Assembly (NCBI RefSeq): GCF_018812025.1
Contig: NC_063044.1
Coordinates: 47,701,076-47,765,075 of the forward strand
DNA length: 64,000 nucleotides
DNA from: Megalobrama amblycephala
Taxonomy: Eukaryota > Chordata > Actinopteri > Cypriniformes > Xenocyprididae
Reading direction: 5' to 3'
A program made the position numbers and the translations under genes. The stretch's first letter is position 1. Every line of letters starts with the position of its first letter. A model generated the notes under the pieces. It saw only the letters and a program-made list of their open reading frames with translations, was not told the DNA's origin and ran no database searches. Of the stretch, positions 1 to 11,439 are shown one piece after another.

Positions 1-374
1 AACGTAGAGTTCTGTACCGTCTAGTTCTTTAATTAGCTGTAAACACTTCAGAAAACAACACCCATGTTGACGGTCCCTCACTGGCGGCATCAGCACTTTG
101 AGAAAAAGATTTATCTGCTTTATGTGTCTGTGGTAACCTTAGTGATACTAATTGAGAGTCTTGACGAAGAGAAGTTTAAGAGTCATTTAACAAGCTGACC
201 TTTGAACACTGCCTGTTGTTTTACAAGGGGCTGTTTGTGTTTGTATCAGGATGGGTCAAAAGCTTTGTCATTTATTGCTGATATCCAGAGGATTGTTGGA
301 TAGAAAGCACAACTATTTAATTTTGACAGTTGAAATTAATTGAATGAAAATAAATAAATTAAATTATAAAAACC

Positions 375-680
375 TCACACTCTTTCAATTACTTCAGTTA
401 TTACTAGGGAGTTTTCATTTAGAATACTGATCCAAATAATTAGTAATTCTTTCTGAAGGATTTAGTAATACTCGAGTCATTACTAGTGAGTTACTTCACT
501 TTAGAATTAATTATAAACTATGCATTATTCACATTAATTATGAACCAATATATAGTAATTCTTAGTAGTCCTCTGGGAGGTATGAACAAATAACAGTTAT
601 TGATTAGCTAATAGTGAACTACCTCATTCAACTGAGAGTTATTAGTTTCAACATTATTTGTTCTTCGGACAATTCTCTTT
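375..680 (-). repeat. partial copy of the interspersed element also present at 16513-18084
   Basis: The reverse complement of this stretch closely follows 16600-16658 joined to 17764-18060: the 'gttgaatgagg' segment, then 'tcactattagctaatcaata', then 'gaggactactaagaa', then 'taattattt-ggatcagtat'. It lacks the 1.1-kb insertion found in the other copy and so serves as an uninterrupted version of that site. Both outer ends are lost or diverged, so no target duplication can be named. Confidence 0.7.
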
Positions 681-802
681 AAAAGAAAAAAAAAATCAGC
701 TGTATGCAAAGTGGTTTTCGACAACTGAAACTGTGTACAATTTACTAATTTATTAATGGAGTCACATTAAGATTCATATCTCTGGGATTGAACCATAGAG
801 GG

Positions 803-1212
803 CAGGGGTGCCCAATAGGTTGATCGCAAAGACAATGCTGATAGATCGCACACAATTTTAATAAATGCTTTTGTTAAATTTTAATAAAAAGAAATATAAC
901 AATGTCCTTCCTTCTCTTTTTAGTTTCTGTCTGACTTGCAATTGTCTAATACATTTTGACAAGGTTTTTGTTTATTCAGTTGCCATGACAACTAGCCTGC
1001 TTCACACCTTCCAAGAGCTTCAGAGTTCGGAAAACAGAATGTGAAGTTAGCTTCCTCCAAATACGCATGAAACAGCCATCTCTGAAGTAAGAGTGCACAT
1101 ATTTATTTATTTATTTTTTAATTAAACTGTGTTTTTGTTTGGTAGATCTCATTGAGTTCATTGAGATCATTAGATCATCACGCAAAAAAAAAAAAAAATG
1201 TGGGCACCCCTG
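803..1212. mobile_element. hAT-like non-autonomous element (410 bp)
   Basis: The ends are CAGGGGTGCCCA and TGGGCACCCCTG, an inverted repeat with the CAGGGGTG start common in hAT elements. It is flanked by 8-bp near-repeats, atagaggg (795-802) and atataggg (1213-1220), with one mismatch, as expected for a hAT target duplication. No coding capacity is visible. Near the right end there is an A-rich run. Confidence 0.75.
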
Positions 1213-1227
1213 ATATAGGGCCTTTAA

Positions 1228-1788
1228 TGGAACACTCCACTTTTTTTGAAAATAGGCTCATTTTCCAACTTCCCTAGAGTTAAACAGTTGAGTTTTACCG
1301 TTGTCGAATCCATTCAGACGATCTCCGGGTCTGGCGGTACCACTTTTAGCATAACTTAGCATAGTTCATTGAATCTGATTAGACCGTTAACTCTGGTCAT
1401 TTTTGAGTGAGATGCTTTGACATTTTTCCTATTTAAAACTGCTGCGTAATATCATTGCGCCTGCTGCACCCATGGTACGGCAGCAAAGTTCCTTGATTAT
1501 TACCATATCGGCCTAGAAAATCACATTTTTATTTTCCGTCGGTCTTAGTACACGATGTAACTACAGAGGAGTCAAGTTTTAAATAGGAAAAATATCAAAA
1601 CTCTTTGGTCATTTTTGAGTGAGATGCTAACGGTCTAATCAGATTCAATGAACTATGCTAAGCTATGCTAAAAGTGGTACCGCCAGACCCGGAGATCGGC
1701 TGAATGGATTCGAAAACTGTAAAACTCAACTGTTTAACTCTAGGAGAGTTGGAAAATGAGCCTATTTTCAAAAAAGTGGAGTGTTCCT
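1228..1788. mobile_element. TTAA-flanked palindromic element, family A (561 bp)
   Basis: TTAA precedes (1224-1227) and follows (1789-1792) the element. The termini TGGAACACTCCAC and GTGGAGTGTTCCT are inverted, and the inverted arms run about 160 bp each (1228-1390 against 1627-1788) around a roughly 240-bp centre. TTAA duplications are made by the piggyBac and Kolobok superfamilies. The sequence alone does not decide which one mobilised this non-autonomous element. The arms can fold into a long hairpin. Confidence 0.85.
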
Positions 1789-2212
1789 TTAAAATAAAGA
1801 TCCCCCCCAAAAAGTTTAAGAATAAGAATCTAAAAGGATATTAAGATATCTGTAATACTTCTTGGGATACAGGCATGCAAACTTGAAGCAAACAATTTAA
1901 GAAGTGCTGTCACTGTTGGCATATCATGCATCAAAGATTGCTAAAGTCAACAGATTTAACTAACAGACCTGCCAATCTCTGTGTAAAAATAAAATGATGC
2001 TTTATAAAGTCAATATTACTCTCCTGTAATTTGGCTCTAAATCTCAGGTGAAAATTGTCATTTTGACCCCCCTCTACAAAATAGTGGATTACTCAATAAA
2101 CATTCATCCATGACATTTAATATTGTGGCTTTCTTCTTCATTTATGTTTTTCTTTCATCAGAAAAAATGAATTGCATTGATGTCGATTAATTAATGAAAT
2201 TAATTGCAATTA

Positions 2213-2243
<31 letters not shown>

Positions 2244-2446
2244 AGCAGTTAAATGACTATTTTATCCTGTCCAGTCCTGTAATTTAAAACATCACACTAT
2301 TGTGGCAGATAAAAACATTGAATACAATATTTAAAAGTAAGTAAAAAAAAAAAAAAAAAAAAAAAAATGTTTGTTTTATTTGTTTATTTTATTTTGAACA
2401 TATTTTATGATTTTTGTGATCAGGGTTGTTATTTGCAAAATTCTTA

Positions 2447-2809
2447 GGACCCACTTTATATTAAGTGGCATTAACTACTATGTACTTACATTTAAATTAA
2501 TCATTTGATACAATGCACTTATTGTGTACATAGATGTTTTTACTTATATTTTAAAAACACCTGCATGTAATTACATCTGTAATTTATTTCTGTAATTACA
2601 TTTATAATTACACTGTTGACCCATCCCTTAACCCTTACCCCTACCCTTAAACCTACCCATACCACCAAAGCGTTCCCTAACCTTACCCATATCCCACCTC
2701 AATACCTGCAAATGTGTTTTGCAATTCATTATGAACCCAATAAGTACATTGTACTTATTTTTTGATGTAAGTACATAGTAGTTAAGGCCACTTAATATAA
2801 AGTGGGACC
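2447..2809. mobile_element. hAT-like miniature element, copy 1 (363 bp)
   Basis: The ends are inverted: GGACCCACTTTATATTAAGT at the left, and AGTGGGACC at the right preceded by the complement of the same arm. An exact 8-bp duplication, aattctta, lies at 2439-2446 and 2810-2817. A second copy lies at 21915-22277. The interior has a run of CCTTAACCC/CTTACCC-type sequence (2635-2700). There is no ORF. Confidence 0.85.
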
Positions 2810-4654
2810 AATTCTTATAAGTTCATTTTATGCATCTCAACTAACCCTTTACATTTATGTATTTTATTACACATTACTTAGTCTTATAACAAATGCAGTT
2901 AGCTTTATGCATAATAAATTAGGCTTGTTTTAAAGTAAATCAAATGCTGACCGCAAATACTTTTAGCCTGTTCTGTGAACAATCATATTTCATTCTTTCA
3001 TGTACACACAAATAGACAAATATAAACATTTCTGTCTGTTCACACTGTGAGCCGTGGGTGTCCTCAGCATCATTCTGGCACCGATATCACATGTAGTTTG
3101 ACCTCAAACATAAACAACATAGTGGGGGCTGAACATCTTGTTTTCGGGTTTCTAGTACAAAACACATTCTGAAGAAAGTGCATTCGGTAATGCTCCTTTT
3201 CAAGTTCTGATTAAGTGTTTCAGCATTTTTAAAAGCTGAGAATCAGTTTGAATTGTGTATTTGTGTTTGTTTGCGTTTGGAGTAAAATAAATCTATGTAA
3301 ATATGGTTGTTTATTACAATTTGTTGTAAAATAAGATAATGAAAGTATTCAATAATAATCTTTAATAATAATTTTACAGTAATTATATTCACAATTCTTG
3401 TTCATTTAGTGGAAAACGCTATGGAATTATTTATTTATTTATTTATTTGATTTTTTTTTTTTTATTTTATTGTATTTTACTTTTAAAACATTTTCTTTTT
3501 AAATTGTGTGTAAAACATTTGATATTTATTTGGTGTGTGTGGCCAGCAGATGTTTTTTCAGCAGATGTTTTGAGAAATGTATGAAAATAAACCTCAAACT
3601 TTCAGCACAGTAGATTACATCCAAGAATAGATTTATTTTTTCTCTGAGAGATGTGCAGTAGCTTGTATAAAGCACATTGAGATCATATGCGATCATATGC
3701 ATTATTTCCTGAGAGGCGTATTGTTCCCATAAAATCTCTGACATAAACACAAACATGGTTGTCAGGATAAATTACATTTGCAGAAACAGCGGTGTCCCTC
3801 ATTGTGTTGCTAAACAAATAAACTTCATTCCGTAAGGTGGAACCTCATTTTCAAATCAATATGTTTACAGCATGATACTGAGAATACATTGTTTTGCAGA
3901 TCCGTTTCTGTGATTTGAAAAGACATTGAGAGCAGATCTGCTCATATCCATTATGAATTATTCAGCATAGATATCCCTGTCCGCTCACCTGTTATTTCCA
4001 GGCCAGAGGATGTGCAGACACGGTGACATGTTAGCTTGGGTTATTAGCGCCAGTGTGTGTGTTCTGCTCCAGCTGAACTGTCCATTGTTTTTGTGGGGTA
4101 GAAGATTAATAGATGTGTGCTTGTTTTATCTTACTGAACAGCAGACAGGAGGGTGAATAGAGAAACAAATTCATGAATTGATAGGCAGCACAAATATCTG
4201 CAGTACTAAGGAGCTAAGGAGCGCTAATATCTACAGTAAAGGTTCAAATGCTATTTGCTTGACAAACAGAGGTAATATTGTATAGTTAAAAAGTTACTTT
4301 TGAGTTATATTTGAGTTTGTTTTACTTCTTATTTGTTCACGTTGTGTATTTGTAATTACTTTGAACATCCAAAAATGCTTGTTCAATGTTTAAAATTTAT
4401 GAGAGCTTGTAAACAACATATTGATTGGAGATGCACAAAAGATCTGATGAAAACAACAATGGATGGATTTTATTGTTGCTCAGTGGCTTCATTCACATCC
4501 CTGTTGAAAAGACCATCAATAAATTTTTAGTTCAGGCTCAAAAGCATCAAATGAACAGTATAATTCAAACACATCTCAAGATGCAAAAATAAAGCATTGC
4601 CTACTGTATATGTTGTACTTCAAGCTTGAATTGCTCTGTGGTTAGGGGTATGTG

Positions 4655-5737
4655 TAGCCTGAGTGCCAGCCTGAACCCCGCCCACAACATTTTTTGGACG
4701 GGAAGTTCGGTCTGGACTCGATCCATTGTGGAGTAATTATGCTCGGCTCCCAGAAGGCCGAGCCAATCAAATTGCCAGGGCGGGCTTTAATCGATGATGG
4801 ACAGGCTATCTGCGGTTACGTAACCACCCACGTCATCAAAGAGCGCTTGGGGAGTTTGATTGACAAGCGATCTAACCAATCAGAACGCCGCATCCGCCAT
4901 TTTGTCCGACAAAGCAGTCAGGAGTTAGAAGATTAACATCGGTGGAGTTAAACTTGAAAAATTGTGCATATTGACGTCTTTCCGCGTTTGAAACAACATT
5001 CATTCTCATGTTCATTCATGTTTATTTGATGCTATAAATGGACTAGTAGGAAGAGATGATCGGTTCACGAGCCTCTTGAGCCGAGGCGCTACAGCAATCT
5101 GTCACGATCATGGTCACAACACATTAAAGAGCCACAAAACGGTTTTTATTGTTTGAATTTTTTTAATAACTACACAGTTTGAAAGCTGGGACTTTGTTTA
5201 ATATAAGTAACCTGCTCTGTCTCGTCTGTCGATGTGTTGTCAGTTTCCTCTTTGCTCCGCGATGTATTTTCCACACTGTGTGGCGTGACAGCGCCACGGC
5301 TTAACTAAGGGGGGCGAGTCTTTGCGAAAGGTCAATTAGTTTACAACAATGATGGCTGTTGTTGAAGAACTGAGATGTGTAGATTCCGCCATCGCGTCCG
5401 TTATAGAAGATATCGACAGTGCATTCATTTTAAAAGAGGAACAGAGGACCGCGATCAAGGCATTTGTCGATGGGAAAGATGTCTTGGCCGTCCTTCCTAC
5501 GGGATTCGGCAAAAGTTTGATTTATCAGCTGGCCCCGATGGTCGCTAAGAAGAGTTCTGTTGACAGCTATGCGTCGCTCAACATACCTCACTTACTCTGT
5601 AGCTCTGATTGGTTGTAGGTCTATCCAATTGAGGTCTTTCCTGGATCGGTTGAAATACGCCCCCATAATCAAAGCCCAATGGAGCAGTATCAGAGACTCA
5701 TATTCTGACTAGAATTGAGTATGACCACGTCAGGCTA
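4655..5737 (+). mobile_element. DNA element carrying a RecQ-type helicase gene fragment (1083 bp)
   Basis: The ends are TAGCCTGAGTGCC and CACGTCAGGCTA, giving a short 8-bp inverted repeat (TAGCCTGA). An exact 9-bp duplication, GGGTATGTG, flanks it (4646-4654 and 5738-5746). It is richer in G+C and CpG than its surroundings. The left two-thirds has no recognised coding sequence; the 80-codon open frame at 4694-4936 resembles nothing I know. The right third holds the helicase fragment. The superfamily is undecided: the 9-bp duplication excludes TTAA, TA and 3-bp elements. Confidence 0.75.
5349..5618 (+). pseudogene. N-terminal fragment of a RecQ-like DNA helicase inside a transposon
   Basis: Eighty-nine codons open with an ATG at 5349. 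Residues about 28-67 read as the start of a superfamily-2 helicase of RecQ type: LKEEQRTAIKAF (Q-motif-like), GKDVLAVLPTGFGKSLIYQL with a Walker A (GFGKS), then APMVAKK. From about residue 68 (SSVDSYASLN onward) the similarity stops and the frame ends at 5618. Motifs II-VI are absent, so it cannot be an active helicase. It is most likely the remnant of an internally deleted autonomous element or a captured host exon. Confidence 0.75.
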
Positions 5738-6665
5738 GGGTATGTGATATTGACAAAAAATAATATCTTGATATTTTTGGTGGAGTTTGTCGATACCTAT
5801 GATTACATTTAATCAATAAATTCAATTAGAAGACACTATAGGGCTGTTACCAACCAAATGAAATCGGTATCAACATAATCCGTCTTTGCAATGCAGAGGA
5901 AACACAGAAACTGCATCTAAAGTGGCATGTGACTGTTTAATGCAGCTCAGAGATGACATAAATGTATTTAACCTGCAGTTACAAATGCATAAATAATGTT
6001 CTGATGTTTTAAAAATAAAACATGAATGATTTTAAAATTGAAAAGATATTTTAAATATGAAACTAAACCTGCCTGTAGGTGGCAGCATGTCAGTAAACGA
6101 AACTAATTAATTCAGCTGGACTGGACTGATTCAAATGGACTGATTCATTCAGTAACAAATCACCGCTGTGTGTTGCTTAGTGACGCAAAACAGTTCTGAT
6201 GTGGCTTTGTTTGAAACTATTTCCGTGAAATAGAGCAAAACAGGCAATATTGTGTCTAAAATGTCAGTCACTTAATTGTTTTACACGTAACTGTTGTATA
6301 AAATTAATATCACATTTCGAGTCGTATTTTGAAAAACAAAAACAAAAAACAAAACACAGCACTCTTTTTGTGATTGCTTAACTATATCATATAATATAAA
6401 TAAAGCCTGAATGACAAATACTCATTTTTACAGCATTTTAATAGAGTAAATCACCCAGTGAGAGCGTGTACTCTAAATTCGCATTTGCAGTAGTCTAACT
6501 CTAACCTAAATCAAAAAGGCTACAACCCGCAGTGTATGTATGCCCTCTCTAGGCGTGTCTTTGTTTAGTTTTTGCAAAGTGAGGGACATACTCGATAATG
6601 TCAGATTGCACATTGTTAAAACAACAATTACGATATTATTGTAGACAATATATCGCGCACACCTA

Positions 6666-7608
6666 TCTTACCTGAATTTAGATGGGGCATGATTAAATAA
6701 GCAATATCACACAAGAAATACTGCCAGTGATCCAAATATGTAAATCTGTGTTTTTGAATGAATCAGTTGAGTGAATGAGACAATGACTCACTTATAAAGA
6801 GAGTCATTTCTGAAACAATTATGATGAATTTGGAACCACATACTAACATACTACTCTTAGTATTTCTGCCATATGAATTTATGATAAAAGTAGTACGAGG
6901 AGTATATTTGTATGCAGTTCTAGAATGAATCAACTGTAAATGATTCAATGACTCACTCGTAAATACTCACTTGTTGCCACCTACTGGTTAAATGATGTAA
7001 CCAGCAGAAAGAATAACGTAAAAATAATACTCACCATATTATATTATAATTAGATTAGATTAGATTAGATTACAAAAAGCCCTATCTGCTAGATCAACTT
7101 TTTGTGTACCCTGTTGTACATCTGCAGGCTTTGATCCTTTGTCAGTGAGAAACCAAGAAATATATGCTGTAAATTAAATCTGAAGGCAGTTTGCGTTGAG
7201 ATGAAAGAACAAGAGAATGTGGGAGTGTTTGTAAATGTCATCCTTTTAGCAAGGATCGTCATCATCCACCAGTTAACGAGCAATATAAGGTGTTGCAAGT
7301 CATTAAACCTATAAGATATTGTGTATAAGAAGCTCTGCACTAAACTTAAATTTCTGCACAGGAAAAGTGACATTTAACATTTATTTTACTTTTTCATGCC
7401 GCTATTTCTATTTTATTTAAAAATGTATTTTTATTTTTAAAAATAGGTGTATGTGTGTATGTACTGTATTTATTTGAATGTTTAAAAATACATTTAATTT
7501 AAATTTAAAAAACATTTAAAAGTCATATATCAGGAAAAGACATGACCCCATACTATACATCTATGAAATTAATTGTTGTTGTTTTTTTCTTCTCTTTTCT
7601 TTCCCCAG
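6666..7608. other. intron 1 sequence up to exon 2, no gene seen
   Basis: This is AT-rich intron with a short (ATTAG)n tract at about 7047-7070 and the exon 2 acceptor tract at its end. The open frames are short, AT-rich and unlike any known protein. The same applies to 2818-4642, which has only a (TTTA)n run near 3429-3450 and A/T tracts. Confidence 0.6.
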
Positions 7609-7659
7609 CTCGCACTTTCATCCTATGGAACCAGACGTCTAGTCCCACCAACTCTACAG
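7609..7659 (+). CDS. crhr1: crhr1 coding exon 2 (51 bp)
   Basis: The acceptor is a pyrimidine-rich tract ending ttccccag at 7608; the donor is acag|gtcagt at 7659/7660. The exon starts with the last two bases of a codon and ends with the first base of a Gly codon, so it is phase 1 at both ends. It encodes RTFILWNQTSSPTNST, with two N-glycosylation sequons (NQT, NST) and no Cys. In fish CRHR1 this segment lies just before the first ectodomain disulphide region. It is the least conserved of the four exons and is accepted because its phase joins exon 3 exactly and the splice sites are good. Confidence 0.8.
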
Positions 7660-8655
7660 GTCAGTTTACACCTCAGGTCTTTACAATCTGTAAACAGAAA
7701 CAGAAACACTGTCTTACAATCAGTTTTCAAAAAACATTTACTGTAGGCATTGAGCATGTGAAATTACTTCAGATGCTACAATAAATTTGGCCATGATATC
7801 ATGCAATATAAGGATTCTGTTTTTAATAATAAATAACAAATAGTGAATTCAGAATTTGAAAGGTGAAAGTCAATAGCATAACCAGATAGAACTGGAAAAA
7901 TAAACTGGCCTGCTTTAAAACAGGTTTCCCAAACACAAATTACTGTATGTATGTCTGCCATTGGTTGGTCAAACAGATGATTTTTAGATCCTCTTTTGGC
8001 CAAATGTATTTTCTTTCTGCGAAAAATTTATCCCGAATGCAGTGGATTAAGACATATATGCGAAAGTCTTCAGGGAGGATTAAGGACTCTTAAAAAACAC
8101 TTTTTAATCTCCGCTGGGTCCCAGAGATCCGTTTTGATTAAAAGAACAATGTGTAGAAAAACTCTAAATTCTGGAAAAGAGGCCTGAAAGAAAGAAGAAA
8201 GACTTTTGATGATACAAGTGTGCCCTGCAGCTAACACAAACACATAGAAAAAAGCCACAGAGATAAAGATGGATAAAAAGATATTCAAATTAAACCATCC
8301 TCAAGAATCCCACGTGTCTCCCATGCAGCCATCACTGCTAATGGACTTAAGTGCTTATGCCAAAGCCTCTGAATGTTTCTAAAGAATAATGTTTCTTTAG
8401 CAATTGTGAGATTCGATCGTTGCCAAGATACCACATTGACAATTACCAGTGTTAAATGATCTCCGCTTAGTGCATTGACTGCTAAAGGCAGACCAGACTA
8501 AAAATGTAACTTTTAAACCTTTAAGTCATCCTAACAACATATGAATGCTGTGTAATGGAGTAGTCCTTCTCATTGTCGATGGTGGTTAAGGCCCTGCCCT
8601 GACTAAAAAACAAGCTCAAATATGTATGGTCATATGTTACATAATATAACACCTA

Positions 8656-10435
8656 CCCCCGGTTTCACAGACAAGGCTTAAAGCTAGTCCCAGACTAAAA
8701 TACATGTTTGAGCTGTTTTAACTGAATGTAACTCGCAATATCTTAACTCCCTGAGGTCTGAAAACGCGCCGTCGCGTTTTCAGGTTTTTTTACACATTGC
8801 AGCAAAACAGACTTAAAATACTCCGTCATTTTTTGTCATAGAGACAATTTGTCATATGAGACAACAAGTAATATATCAATTGAAACTATACAATATCTTC
8901 TTTTATTTGTATACACTCAGAGTAAAAACAAAATGTTGTGCTTTATGCAAAATAAAGAAAACTAAAATTATGTATGATCTGTCCTCTCCCTCTGAACAAA
9001 GTTTAATCTGATAGTTCTCAGAAAATGAACTATAACTTAGTGAATACTAATCACAAAAAAATTAGACTTATGTCTAAAAAAACGTTGAAATGTCAGGTTT
9101 TAAATTGTGTAAGTCAAATCGAAAACAAAAATTCTGTGATAATGTAATCTGTATGAAAAGAGACACGTCAGAAGTCCGTATTTCAGCTCATTACCCGCTA
9201 ATGCGGCCACGCCCACGGAGCCAGCGCTATTCAGAGGCAAATTCAGAGGCAATACATGCATACATCGTCTCAATCGTATATTTATTGTCTTGAAAAGTGT
9301 TTATCTGTATGTAAAAGCCATGGTTCGCGAGCTCTGGAAGACATGCCGTTAGTTCCTGATATGTCCTCTTCTTCTTTAGAATAATTTGTGGACTAAATGT
9401 GCACAGAGAGCGCCCTCCGGCTGCAAGTATGAATTAAAAACACCATTCCTGAAATGTCCTCTTCTTCTTTAGAATAATTTGTGGACTAAAGGTGTACAGA
9501 GCGCCCTCCAGCTGCAAGTATGAATTGAAAACACCAGCGCGCATAGTGATGATAATAAATATTGAATAAATATAACTCCTCTGTATAGAAAATTGACATA
9601 AACATATGAGAATCCATCAATATTTCTCCAAATGTGAATGCTTTTAAACTAAAAACCTATATTCAGACTCTTTGCATCACAGAAATACATTATATTTTAA
9701 AGAATATAATAGAATACCATTATTTTAAATTGAGCTGAGACATGATTACAGAGGTTTTTTTCACAGCCTACCTGACTGAAAGGCCTCATTAATATGCAGC
9801 ACCATTAGAGGTTCTTTATGCGATTCTTTTGTCTTCTCAGGTGTAAATGACCCATTATTCATGATGATTCACGCCTCCACGCATACTGTGTTTGTTGACA
9901 AAAAGTGTCTTACAAAAACTAAATCAATATATTGTTTTATATGAACAAGTAGGCATTATAATTTTTACATAATTTTGAAGCAAAAACTCTAGCCTACAAC
10001 CTCCAATACCCAGAAGTCTTGTAAACACAGATTTAATATATATTTTTGGCCTTATTTCAGTGACTTAATTTTTAGTTTTTTCAATAACCACGCATAAACG
10101 TTATTCCTTCAAAAACACAAACATGTACATACATGTTCCTCACATATTATTGTAGCCTAGTTTGTGCTGAATACAGTGTAATGACACATTTGTCATTAAT
10201 ATGTTTATGAACAACTGAAAAAAGCACAAATGTCAGGGCATGTCAAAACTTCTCCAGGCCCCAAATCAGCCTCAGACTCCAGAGGGTTAAAATATGTCAG
10301 TGCCATTGTTTTGTGTCAAGATGCACACCAGTAATGTGTTTTTCTAGTGAACGTTTATAAAAGATACTTAAATTCCCTAATTGAACTAAGGCCTAATCCT
10401 GTTTTAGGCTAAGCCCTGTCTGCGAAACTGGGCCC
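8656..10435. mobile_element. element with CCCGGTTTCACAGACA-type ends, interrupted by a TTAA element
   Basis: The left end is CCCCGGTTTCACAGACAAGG (from about 8657). The right end, read on the opposite strand, is GGGCCCAGTTTCGCAGACAG (to about 10435). The two form an imperfect inverted repeat that continues into GGCTTA. Without the TTAA element at 8747-10286 the host is only about 235 bp, a miniature transposon. Its right edge is 54 bp from crhr1 exon 3. Confidence 0.75.
8747..10286 (+). mobile_element. TTAA element, family B, copy 1 (1540 bp)
   Basis: TTAA lies at 8743-8746 and 10287-10290. The left end is CTCCCTGAGGTCTG and the right end is CAGACTCCAGAGGG, which are imperfect inverted repeats. 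Just inside the left end is a short CG-rich palindrome (acgcgccgtcgcgttt). Two further copies lie at 34847-36397 (opposite strand) and 36509-38074. An open frame of about 60-70 codons starting MSGFK.CKSNRKQ (9090-9293) recurs in the other copies, but I recognise no domain in it. Non-autonomous; the mobilising superfamily (piggyBac or Kolobok) is not decided. Confidence 0.85.
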
Positions 10436-10489
10436 TAATGTTTCAATCTCAAAGCCTTCCTTCTTTCTTTTCCTCCTCGTGTCTTTCAG

Positions 10490-10609
10490 GTTTGTTTTGT
10501 AATACTTCGATTGATGGCATTGGGACATGCTGGCCCAGGAGCAGTGCAGGAGAAGTGGTGTCCCGCCCCTGTCCGGAGACATTCCTCGGGGTCCGATACA
10601 ACACCACCA
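10490..10609 (+). CDS. crhr1: crhr1 coding exon 3 (120 bp), core of hormone-binding ectodomain
   Basis: The acceptor is gtctttcag (AG at 10488-10489) after a long pyrimidine tract; the donor is acca|gtaagt at 10609/10610. Both ends are phase 1. The product reads [18 protein letters not shown], then [21 protein letters not shown]. It holds three ectodomain Cys, the near-invariant CWPR motif and the RPCP motif of class B receptors, plus NTS and NTT sequons. The similarity to vertebrate CRHR1 is unmistakable. A transposon of the 8656-10435 family ends only 54 bp before this exon, next to its splicing signals. Confidence 0.95.
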
Positions 10610-10702
10610 GTAAGTGTCAAGCATCTCACATTGAATCACTCTTTCATGCTTGTCCCATCTGGAAGGCTCCGTCTGCTCCTGTTTACGACAGCACAAGCTG
10701 TT

Positions 10703-10704
<2 letters not shown>

Positions 10705-10732
<28 letters not shown>
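10705..10732. repeat. (TA)n microsatellite
   Basis: About 14 TA units lie about 95 bp after the exon 3 donor, in intron 3. Confidence 0.95.
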
Positions 10733-10733
<1 letters not shown>

Positions 10734-11150
10734 TGTTGTATAGAAGACCTAGTCTTCTATAAGTATCTCTTATCAAGCCGATGTTGTTGGACTTGAACAA
10801 TGGCAGGTCTTTTCGGGATATTTCCGGGCCTGTGACATGTGGAAATAATGTTTTGGATGAATGTATACATCTGGCACTACTTGATAGGAACAGCAGCAGC
10901 CTGAGCGTCATAACCGAGCCGACAGCTGAGAGCTACAGTACATAACAAGCTTTTAAATTCTTCATGTGTGTCTTCATGTGTGTGGGAAAGAGGGAGGGAG
11001 AGTGTGCGCGTCTGCCAAATTGGCCTGTGTGTGTTGTGCTGCATGTTGGGCAGTTTTTGATCTCTTGCAGGCTACCAAGTTATGTTTCACCATTGCTAAC
11101 AAGCTCACTAATTGTTCTGCCAATGTTAGTGTACCGACCATATCTTTCCA

Positions 11151-11168
11151 GTGTGTGTGTGTGCGCGC

Positions 11169-11241
<73 letters not shown>

Positions 11242-11260
11242 TGTGCGCACGTGTGTGTGT
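11151..11260. repeat. (GT)n microsatellite with GC interruptions
   Basis: About 110 bp of alternating purine-pyrimidine GT/GC repeats (gtgcgcgcgtgtgt and similar), a composition known to favour Z-DNA. It lies within intron 3, about 540 bp after exon 3. Apparent long open frames here are artefacts of the repeat. Confidence 0.95.
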
Positions 11261-11355
11261 TTGTTTGTGCTAGCTGTAATGAGAGAGACAAAAGTGTTGC
11301 AGTATTATTTAGAGACAAATACCAGATTCTAAAAGCTCCCTGTAGACGGTGTAGT

Positions 11356-11358
11356 TTT

Positions 11359-11438
<80 letters not shown>

Positions 11439-11439
11439 T
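11356..11439. repeat. (CTTT)n microsatellite
   Basis: About 84 bp of nearly pure CTTT tetranucleotide repeats. This is a homopurine-homopyrimidine mirror-repeat tract capable of triplex (H-DNA) formation, and it comes only 95 bp after the GT tract. Confidence 0.95.

Larger units (their letters stand above)
4643..6665. mobile_element. hAT-like element interrupted by the helicase-bearing element
   Basis: The left end TAGGGGTATGTG (4643-4654) continues, after the 4655-5746 insertion, as atattgacaaaaaataat (from 5747). The right end is TATCGCGCACACCTA (to 6665), an imperfect inverted match to the left end. The adjacent 8-mers tctgtggt and tcttacct are only partly alike, so the target duplication is decayed or the ends are off by a few bases. 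It is non-coding. Confidence 0.6.

Noticed and set aside
2635..2700. CTTAACCC/CTTACCC-rich tract resembling telomeric repeats
   Set aside because: It is part of the hAT-like miniature element and recurs in its second copy at 22090-22170; not a true (TTAGGG)n array.
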